Assembly (NCBI RefSeq): GCF_022201045.2
Contig: NC_068558.1
Span: 30,275,501-30,339,500 of the forward strand
DNA: 64,000 nucleotides
Direction of reading: 5' to 3'
From: Citrus sinensis
Lineage: Eukaryota > Streptophyta > Magnoliopsida > Sapindales > Rutaceae
The translations under genes and the position numbers were made by a program. Below, piece by piece: positions 12,201 through 20,300 of this stretch (positions within the stretch are counted from its first letter, which is position 1; the number at the start of each line of letters is the position of its first letter). Below the pieces are notes generated by a model, which did no database searches, had not been told where the DNA came from, and saw nothing but the letters and a program-made list of their open reading frames with translations.

Positions 12201-12479
12201 CGTAAATTCAAACCTCTTCAGGTCGTCTTCCCTCAATGGCTTCAAGATGTTGGATTCTACAACCTTCGATCTGAGCTGCAGAGTGCCGACCCTTGGAAAG
12301 TAAGAATCGTTAAGGATGTGCCCCAACAATCACCTGGAAGTGGTGATTGCGGTGTATTTATGTTGATGTTTACAATGTATTTGATGTTCGGGCTAAAACT
12401 TGATTTTGATAGTAGCCACGGGCATTACTTCAGGAAGAAAATTGCTGTAGATATATTCACGGGCGATATTGCCTTGTAA
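9258..12479 (+). CDS. MULE-borne DUF1985 / ULP1-like cysteine protease
   Basis: Predicted coding exons are 9258-10037, 10129-10275, 10361-10468, 10565-10726, 10812-11057, 11144-11599, 11696-11791, 11882-12010 and 12081-12479. They join into 840 residues with no internal stop, and every intron is in phase 0. Residues ~20-300 resemble the plant DUF1985 domain (motifs such as RSYPFSGVIVHNILLRQV and WCLVTGLCYGE). The exon at 10812-11057 holds a charged, coiled-coil-like segment with two ELRSEL repeats. The C-terminal exon is a ULP1/C48-type peptidase: His719 in GGDHWVL, Asp736 in RIYDSL, a Gln at 790-791 and Cys798 in GSGDCGVFM, so the catalytic set is complete. Family knowledge: ULP1 enzymes cleave SUMO or related conjugates, but the substrate of transposon-borne copies is unknown. 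Seven of the eight introns are GT-AG; the one after 11791 appears to use GC. The stop lies 216 bp from the end of the convergent transposase gene. Confidence 0.88.
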
Positions 12480-12695
12480 GTCGTTGTATTGTATTAAGAC
12501 TTGATGTATGGATGTAGATTGTTTTTCTAATAGATATAAACTTTTGATATATTCATATATTTAGCTATAAGTAATTATTGATCAACTTTAGTACTCATTA
12601 TGCAAATGAACATAACATAATATACCTCATTACATATAATTGTAATATAAATTATAATAAGAGTTCATAATTCATAATTAGTTACAACGACACAG

Positions 12696-15317
12696 TCAGT
12701 TTGGATTTGACACAATGGGATTTTTACATCTCTTGCGGTTATGACCTGGTTGGTTGCATCGACCACATCTCACAGTTCTTCGGTTAACATCCTCACCGAT
12801 AGAAGGAATTCTTAACTCTGGACGACGACCAGGTGGTGGTGCTTCGATCGGTGGGTTAACTCTGATTTCCTGGATTTCTTCTGGAATGTCCCAATCTGTC
12901 ATGTCCCCAACCGGTTCTACTGGTTCTGCATATGCCATGACCAATGAATCTTTAGAGTAATAATCAGAGCAAAGACTTATGTAATCCACACGGACGATCA
13001 GACAAGCAGCAATTGCATGCGCACAAACAAGCTGATCGAGTTGGAATACTCTACAGGAGCAAGTTCTTTCATGAATGTCAACTATCCCTTCCTTCATACC
13101 ACCACCCAAAACATGAAATCGATGCTGAGACACTGGCCGAACGGTCATTCTTTCGGCCAAAATTCTCCTTTCGCCGACTATCTCATCTGCCCACGTCGTT
13201 AGACGAGTGCTCATCGATTCAGCGACAATTTTCCTATCATAAAACCATTGCTGTAATGTTTTTCTAAAGTGATCAACAAGATGAGTAATAGGAAATTTTC
13301 GCGGTTCCCTCATTAAAGAATTCACGCTTTCTGCAATGTTGGTGGTAAGTATGCTGTATCTCCTACCTTCAAATTCGGACCTTGCCCAATTACACGTGCC
13401 CACATTATTCTCTAAGTAATCAGCCGCGGCCGAGTGGAGCATCCACAACCCTTCAAGTTGTCTTTTAAATTCTTCGTGTCCATATGCCTTTGCTGCATTA
13501 ATAAAAGCTGGCTCGAATTGATCCCAAATAGCTTTGGACATCCTGAATTTAGACTTAATGTTGCCTTTGACATGGTAAAAACAAACTCCATGACTAGCAG
13601 TGTGAAATGCTTTTAAAACGGCTCGCTTGATGGCAGTGCATCGATCAGAGATAAATACTAACTCTGGCCTATCGCCAATCACTCCGTGTAACTTCGTCAT
13701 AAACCATTCCCAAGCATCATTGTTTTCTGAATCCATGACCCCAATAGCTAACGGATACAGTTGATTATTACCATCCAAACATGTTGCTACAAACATGCTT
13801 CCACGATATAGCCCCTTCAAATGAGTGCCATCTACAGCAATCACAGGCCTTATGTACTGTGTGAAGCCCTTAATGGAAGATCCAAGCGCAACAAAGTAGT
13901 ATAAGAAATTATCATCTCCATCCCGCTGGAGGTGTGTCACTGTGCCCTCATTCGCTTTGGTCAAAATGTGAGAGTATTTGGGAAGTAAGTTGTATGACTC
14001 AGCAGGGTTCCCTCGTACTATTTCAAGACCGACTTCTTTAGCCCGATATGCTTGCTGATATGTTAACTGGACCCCGTATTCTTGCTGCATGTCTGTTCTA
14101 ATGTCATTCGGCGTGTATATCCGTTTATCCTGAATAAATTTATCCGCAATAAGATGGCCAACAACCCGACTCCTAACTTGGCGGAGGCCACTAGGCAAAA
14201 CCTCATTAGAGCACGTATGAACATTGTCAACTCTTCTCACTACCCAAGGAACATTATGCTCATCCGAACCTCTTGTTGCGCGAAGACGCCAATTACATGA
14301 TTCCGAAGAACAATGAGCCTCAAAGCGTGTCGTTGTGGACCGTGCAATCTTGAAATCAAATTTTTCCCGCAAGGCCACTTTGCGCAATTCCAGTATTAAC
14401 TCATTCTTCTCAACGAACAACTTTCCCACACCAATGTCGGCAGAATTACAGCTTCTAACTAAGTCTGGAGCAACCAAGTTTGAAGGCAAAACTGGAGCAA
14501 GACTCACCAGAGGATCAACTGTTGTCCTCCTCCTCGAACGGGCCATCGGAGGAATAGGTCGATTCTCTCTATTGTTAACAGGAATATCATACTGATGCTC
14601 ATCCTCATTATTGATAGGAATATCGGAATGACCAGTGTCCCTATCATCAACTTCAGTATTGGAGTTCATGCCTTGCACATTATCAGCTTCTGTGTTGTTG
14701 GTGTTATAACCAGGATCATCATAACTGCGGAACTCATTATTTTGAAATGGAGAGTAATGTTGCCCTAACAATGTCCCTAATGGTAACACATTATCTTCAA
14801 CATCCGCTATCGTAATGCCATTATCATCAATAGTGTCATTGTTTTCGTTGACTGGTGAGTAATGTTGTTGGAACGACATTTGTTGTGGTAACACCTCTTC
14901 CTCAATATCAGGGACAGACTCGTTTGCTCTAAACGAACTTTCACTTTCCACAAGTGGCTCAGGATTTTCGGCCGGAACTCGAGGATGTGTGGTGACAAAT
15001 ATAGGGATGCATCCATAATTGACCACATCAGAGGCCATGTGCAGCACAACATTAACCATTTCATCATTAAATATATCCATAGGTAGTGAACATGCACGAT
15101 ACATTGTGTTACTAGATCTCAAAGTTGTCTTCATCGACAAACTATATTCAATAGGATTTATCTGTAAAACTTCATACACCCTTGCCATAAATTGCTCAAA
15201 CGTACAATCTTTCCGAACTAAAAATGCTGTATTCTTCGCATTCACGTACTCCGTACGGCCATCTGCTAATGTCTCCCACCAACCGTCATAACATAATTGA
15301 AGTACAACGGAATCCAT
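12696..15317 (-). CDS. mudrA-like: MuDR-type MULE transposase
   Basis: One uninterrupted frame of 873 residues begins at the ATG at 15317; nine further upstream codons are open but contain no ATG and appear intronic. In order: an N-terminal PB1-like segment (1-110), an acidic, Asn-rich linker (110-260), a MuDR-type DNA-binding domain with a Cys/His cluster (about 295-375), and the MULE catalytic domain with Asp496 in AVDGTHLKG, Asp558 in FISDR and Glu663 in TTNIAESVN. A SWIM zinc finger (CSC at 753-755, CAH at 765-767) and a CCHC knuckle (Cys851, Cys854, His859, Cys864) complete it. The full domain complement, with no stop or frameshift, is unusual in this otherwise decayed window and implies a potentially functional enzyme that cuts the element's TIRs in the nucleus. 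It is convergent with the ULP1 gene. Confidence 0.94.
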   Translation of the reverse strand: MDSVVLQLCYDGWWETLADGRTEYVNAKNTAFLVRKDCTFEQFMARVYEVLQINPIEYSLSMKTTLRSSNTMYRACSLPMDIFNDEMVNVVLHMASDVVNYGCIPIFVTTHPRVPAENPEPLVESESSFRANESVPDIEEEVLPQQMSFQQHYSPVNENNDTIDDNGITIADVEDNVLPLGTLLGQHYSPFQNNEFRSYDDPGYNTNNTEADNVQGMNSNTEVDDRDTGHSDIPINNEDEHQYDIPVNNRENRPIPPMARSRRRTTVDPLVSLAPVLPSNLVAPDLVRSCNSADIGVGKLFVEKNELILELRKVALREKFDFKIARSTTTRFEAHCSSESCNWRLRATRGSDEHNVPWVVRRVDNVHTCSNEVLPSGLRQVRSRVVGHLIADKFIQDKRIYTPNDIRTDMQQEYGVQLTYQQAYRAKEVGLEIVRGNPAESYNLLPKYSHILTKANEGTVTHLQRDGDDNFLYYFVALGSSIKGFTQYIRPVIAVDGTHLKGLYRGSMFVATCLDGNNQLYPLAIGVMDSENNDAWEWFMTKLHGVIGDRPELVFISDRCTAIKRAVLKAFHTASHGVCFYHVKGNIKSKFRMSKAIWDQFEPAFINAAKAYGHEEFKRQLEGLWMLHSAAADYLENNVGTCNWARSEFEGRRYSILTTNIAESVNSLMREPRKFPITHLVDHFRKTLQQWFYDRKIVAESMSTRLTTWADEIVGERRILAERMTVRPVSQHRFHVLGGGMKEGIVDIHERTCSCRVFQLDQLVCAHAIAACLIVRVDYISLCSDYYSKDSLVMAYAEPVEPVGDMTDWDIPEEIQEIRVNPPIEAPPPGRRPELRIPSIGEDVNRRTVRCGRCNQPGHNRKRCKNPIVSNPN

Positions 15318-15322
15318 TAAAC

Positions 15323-16137
15323 CTAAAAAAAAAGGAGAGAGCAAACGAGATAAGATTTCACGCTACAAAACCTAGTAAAAATGAATATGCAGTACATTTA
15401 TGTGGATGATATGAAGTATACAATTTTTGATTTACTTCGTCTCATCGTAAGCTTCGAAATGATATATTATACGCCTAAAACGGACACATGTAGCCGAAGT
15501 TATTACTTTCGGAAAATAACTTAAATTTAGTGAGACAGGCAGTGGGACAGGTGCCTGTCTCACATAAAACCAGCAAATTTATGTGAGACAGGCGCCTGTC
15601 CCACTTGCCTGTCTCACATAAAACCAGTGGTAACAAGTGAGACAGGCGCCTGTCCCACTTGCCTGTCTCACATAAAACCAGTGGTAACAAGTGAGACAGG
15701 CGCCTGTCTCACTTGCCTGTCTCACATAAAACCAGTGGTAACAAGTGAGACAGGCGCCTGTCTCACTTGCCTGTCTCACATAAAACCAGTGGTAACAAGT
15801 GAGACAGGCGCCTGTCTCACACGCCTATCCCACTTGCCTGTCGCACATATTTTGGTGAGACAGGCAAGTGAGACAGGTGCCTGTCTCACATAAAACCAGT
15901 AGATTTATGTGAGACAGGTGCCTGTCTCACTTGTTCTGGGCTTCTGTTTCACTCGATTTTTCAGGGGTTTCAATGATTGATTTTCATTTCTCAACTCAAA
16001 CTAACTACTTTAACAAGTCACATTGTTTTGTTAATGAAAAATAACAACATTTGCAATAAAAACTCACATCAATTTCGAACTCAAATGATAAAATCAATAG
16101 ATTAAAAGTTTAGGTTATGGTAAGAGTATAAACTAAC
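15323..16137 (-). other. Predicted 5'-UTR intron of the transposase gene
   Basis: On the minus strand a donor AAG/GTTAGT (exon end at 16138) and a polypyrimidine tract plus acceptor ending at 15323 bracket 815 bp. The exon resumes at 15322, five bases before the ATG at 15317. The 54-bp palindromic array lies inside it, mirroring the leader intron of the ULP1 gene. It is predicted from splice signals only. Confidence 0.55.
15531..15931. repeat. 54-bp palindromic minisatellite of the MULE right arm
   Basis: The word CATAAAACCAG recurs at 15563, 15617, 15671, 15725 and 15779, a strict 54-bp period, and again at 15889 after a rearranged unit. Each unit contains a 22-bp perfect palindrome, GTGAGACAGGCGCCTGTCTCAC, followed by ACTTGCCTGTCTCAC. 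The variable sites are mostly GTCTCAC/GTCCCAC and GGCGCC/GGTGCC. The core CCTGTCTCAC differs by one base from CCTGTCGCAC in the left array. Small open frames on both strands here are artefacts of the repeat. Confidence 0.95.
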
Positions 16138-16319
16138 CTTAAGAAGCTTTCCAATTGATAATTATATCTTCAATTATGTAATACTTGTTTGATGAAATTT
16201 GCTAATTTATTGAGAGTAATGGAGTTTGTTGAGTGATGAAATTTGTTAAGTTGAAAAGGAAAAAATGGTGGAAGTGCTGGAATTAATAAGAGAAAGTGGC
16301 ATGCCTTTGTAAATTTGAT

Positions 16320-16439
16320 GAAAATGATGAGGGTAATGTAGTCCAAAAATAGGGTGTTTGGCTAGTTATGATAGAAAAAAGTTTGAAGGGTTAAAGTTGA
16401 AAAATGACTAATTTTTTTGGCTATTTTTGTAAATTTCCC
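16320..16439 (-). repeat. Right terminal inverted repeat of the MULE
   Basis: Inverted partner of 7355-7475. It shows several substitutions against the left arm but no large indel over about 110 bases. It is followed directly by the 9-bp duplication at 16440-16448. Confidence 0.9.
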
Positions 16440-16448
16440 GGTTTTATA

Positions 16449-17380
16449 CCGAGTACCGATGTGTTAATGACAATATAATATTGTAAGGTATTGTACCAAT
16501 ATAGTAGAAAGTATTACTTTTTAATTCTTTTTGAGCTTATTTTTTATTTTATAATTCTTAAAATACTTCTTGGACCTGTTTGTTATTTTACAATTCCTGC
16601 AATTTATTATCTTTCAAATTTTCCGAGAATTAACGGTTAACAAAGTTACCTTAATAAAATGGGTGTTATATTTAAGGAAAAATAAAAACAAAATAACCCC
16701 ACTTATTTATTTTTTTCTCTCTTTAATATATATGACTTAATAAAATCTATATGTATTTGATCAAAACTCAAGGATAACATATTATATAATGTATTCCACC
16801 AACGACTTAACCATTTGGTGTGTTCGAGAATAATCATTTGAAATTTATCCCTAAGTTGAATCATTTGATGTGTTCGAGAATAAATCATTAAAATTCAGTT
16901 TTACTTTCTTTTCAATCCAAAATTAATTGAATTACATTTGTTTTGCTCTTTCTTTTGCATTTTTTTTATTCTCATCTTTATACAATAATCAATTTGCACA
17001 AACATAAAATATTAATTTTTTCTTTCTTTTTCTGTATAGATTATTTTCATTTTTAGAAGTTCGCATTTTTAAATTTTGTAGAGAGAAGGTTTATTAATTT
17101 TTTTTTGACATTAAATAGAAAAAAGAGGCTCTAAGAGGATTTTAAAGAGCGCGTTCGGCTCTATAAAATAAGCCCGCATACAAAACCAAAAAAAAAAAAA
17201 AAAAAACTCCGAAACTCTGTTGCTGTGCCACTCTGTGACCGCCATATAAACTCAATTTCCAGAACCTTCCAATAATCCCTACAAATCCCAGAAAGCTTAA
17301 TTCACTCAAACGCACCATCCTAATTTTCAACAACCATCAAGTTTTTCCTTAATTTAATTTAATTTAATTTAACAAGCAAA
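16449..17380. other. Upstream region of the eIF2D gene
   Basis: AT-rich sequence between the MULE and the translation-factor gene. The nearer part (about 17130-17380) is less AT-rich and probably carries the promoter and 5'-UTR; an AATTT-repeat tract (17351-17370) lies just before the ATG. A poly-A run is at 17188-17206. No unambiguous TATA box could be assigned. Confidence 0.4.
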
Positions 17381-20300
17381 ATGTTTAAGAAAGCAGTGGA
17401 AGCAAAATCGCACCAAAGGCTTTCGGGCGCCGACCGGAAGAAGCTCAAACGAACTCTCAGAGACAGGTTTCCTCGCGCTTCCGATGCCGATATCGACGCC
17501 TTGCTTCCTCCCAAGGTTTCATTTATCATTTATAATGAATTTATATTTTTTTACAAAAAAAATTATTTGCATCGTGTAATTGTTTATAATTGTTTGTTTT
17601 TCATCATTTTGTATAGACGGAGATTACAGTGTCGAAGTTTCAGAACCGAGTCCTCGTTTACAGTGTTGAAGGAGGGTTTCCTGTATTTTTTGACGTTGAT
17701 GGACGGGGCACGGATATTTTCCCTACAGGTTTGTGAGTCAAGTTTAGTGGGAATTTAATTTTATTGTGCAAAGTTGGAGATAAATGAATATTAAAAAAAG
17801 GAGTGTTAAGTTGTTGATAGTATTGAGCTTTTGTGGTTTAGGAGTTGAGATATGAAATGTTGATTTATTTACCCAGTTGAAGTTGCTTTACCTGCATTTG
17901 AAGTATGTACAGGTTATGATGACGTTGTTTTTTTTTTTAGAAGGATGACGTTGTTAAAATGCGTTTAAAGTTGGAGAAGATATTAGCTAGTATGGATGCA
18001 GTGGGGGTATCTAATAAAATCCTGTCATGTGATTTAATTTTTTCTTTCCCATTTACATATTCACTGTCATGGTTTTGGAATAGTTTTATTGGACGGACAT
18101 ACAGATGATGTGGAATGCCCATACCACCTAAGACTTTAACTGAAGTGAACAAGAATAATAAAATTTTGGGACAAACTTTTGGGAATCTCAGTCGGACTGC
18201 AAGTTAAAAGTGGAATTGTGTTATTAGAATTCTACATAGCCGAAGATTTATTTATGTTAATGCAGATCATCTAATGGTATTTGTGTCATAGAATACTTCG
18301 ATGAAACTCGAGATAATGGGAGATTCTTTTATTCTGTGCACTCGTAATATTTTGAGTTTTCATTTTCTTTTGTTTGCTGGTTTGATGGGTTGCTTTTTCT
18401 TTGAGCAGTTTTTGCACTGTGGAAGGTCCCTGAGCTTCTGCCGTGTTTTTTGTTGAAGGGAGGTGAAGTTTCTCGATTTGTCATTGGAGGGGCAGATTTG
18501 ATGTTCCCTGGTATTAGCATACCTGCTGATGGTTTACCGTCATTTTTATCTGGGGAACCGTGGGCAGTGAAAGTTCCTGGCAACCCAGCACCTATTGCCG
18601 TAAGCCTATGTGGCATTGCATTTTTCATGGCCATCTGAATTGTCTGACAGGGTGGATTATTAATCTTTTCGGCATTTTGAAAGATTAAATGATTATTGTA
18701 ATGCAGGTTGGTTCTACTACTATGAGCAGCACTGAAGCTTTGAAAGCTGGTTTACGTGGCAAGGCTCTAAGGATAACTCACTATTATCGTGACTTATTAT
18801 GGTAAGTATAGCTGGGAACTGTCTGAAAGGTTGACTAGTCAGTCCATAAATGATGTTATCATGTAATATTTTGCAGGGGATCAGTTGAGGGTCATTCTGT
18901 GCCAAATGCAGGATTTTTAGAAGATGTGGTAGTTGAGGATCCTGCTTTTTTGTCAACATCCCAAGTTTCTGATTCGTGCGAAGGTGCTGCTGACAGTTCA
19001 AATGATCAAAAGAATGGCGAAGAAGGCATTATTGATGCAGACAATGCCAATTCTGAACCTAATTCTACTTCAGCAACACAATATGATTTTGATGGTAATA
19101 TAGTTGAACAAGTGGCTGCAGATGTGGGTGATTTGAAATTAACAGAAAATGTTGATACTGTTGAAACGAATGAGGAGCAGCATGTTCTAACCACCGAGGA
19201 TGTGGATGCTTATTTGGACAAATGCCTTCTGCAAGCCTTGCATACGACAGTAAAGGATAAAGACCTTCCTATGCCTGGAAGCACATTGTGGTAAGAAATT
19301 GTTATCATATTATTGCACATGTTCTTGCTACCCATGTGTGTAAGTAGCATGATTTGAATTTTATTCTTTTATATTGGTGCAAACTTGTAACTACAGCATG
19401 GACATATACGTTGTTTGGTGTTCATTATTATGCCATTTTTGTTATGTGGTAGTGATCGAGGAGTTTATGTATTTGGCTTCAGGGTGTATTATATTGTCTT
19501 CTTCATCTTTGTTCTATTATGAGTTTGCTGGTCCAGATGGATGATGGTGAATCAGTGATCTTGTTTGGGTAGTAGGCTTATTTCAACATAGAATTTGGCA
19601 ACTAGAACAATGCTTTCTCATTGGTGGATAATGAATAATCTGATTAGATCCATCTTTCAGCAGGTAGAGGCTCATTGTTGCAATTGAACATTTAACATGT
19701 GTAAATTTCTAACCATAACTCATTTGTCATTTTGTGAATAAACTTACATCTTGTTATCATTATGTATTAACAATAAACCTTTTATCATCAAAACTAATTC
19801 TACCTGTAAATACATTTTCATGGAAGGATTTTCTCAGGCTTCATAAGATTTTTTTCTTCTCCTGTTTCAATTAGGTTGAAGCCTGAGTTTTCAGTTTTGG
19901 TTGGCTTGGCTTGATGGTTTTTTTCTGAAAATTTGGATAATTGAAATGAAAAGAGATATTGATCATGGGACATATAACTACCATCGTGCATTTATTTTTA
20001 CTCATGCATATATAGACAGACAGCTTTTTGTCCATGCTTAGAAATTCATTATTTATTATATTAGTCAAACATTGTATTATGCTATGTGCATAGAAACACT
20101 TGTGTTCGAGTTCGTAGATAATTCTACTGCAATATTTCTAGTCGTTCAACGTATTGTACTCACTCATGTATGCTTTTTATTTTTATTTCTTTTTTTTTCT
20201 CCATAATAAGTACTATTGATTTGTGTGTAGAAACACTTGTGGTTGAGTTCATAGATAATTCTACCGCAATGTTTCTAGTCGTTCAACATATTGTACTCAC

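Larger units (their letters stand above)
7355..16439. mobile_element. Complete Mutator-like element (MULE) with ULP1 gene and transposase
   Basis: The element is 9,085 bp. The left end GGGAAATTTAC at 7355 and the right end GTAAATTTCCC ending at 16439 begin long terminal inverted repeats (about 120 bp, to ~7475 and ~16320). These stay alignable throughout; both arms contain the same 'tttttcaactttaaccctt' block. Perfect 9-bp direct repeats, GGTTTTATA, flank it at 7346-7354 and 16440-16448, the hallmark of Mutator insertion. Inside are two convergent genes, a DUF1985/ULP1 protease (+) and a MuDR transposase (-), both open throughout. MULEs that carry a ULP1-like peptidase are known in plants (Kaonashi or KI-MULEs). 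The perfect duplication and intact genes suggest a fairly recent, possibly autonomous copy. Confidence 0.95.

Noticed and set aside
15318..15344. Nine extra codons upstream of the transposase ATG
   Set aside because: There is no ATG, and the segment contains a polypyrimidine tract and acceptor, so it reads as intron.
15475..15893. Short repeat proteins on both strands, and a CRISPR-like look of regularly spaced repeats
   Set aside because: The period is a continuous 54-bp tandem unit without unique spacers, in a plant transposon; the frames are artefacts of the repeat.
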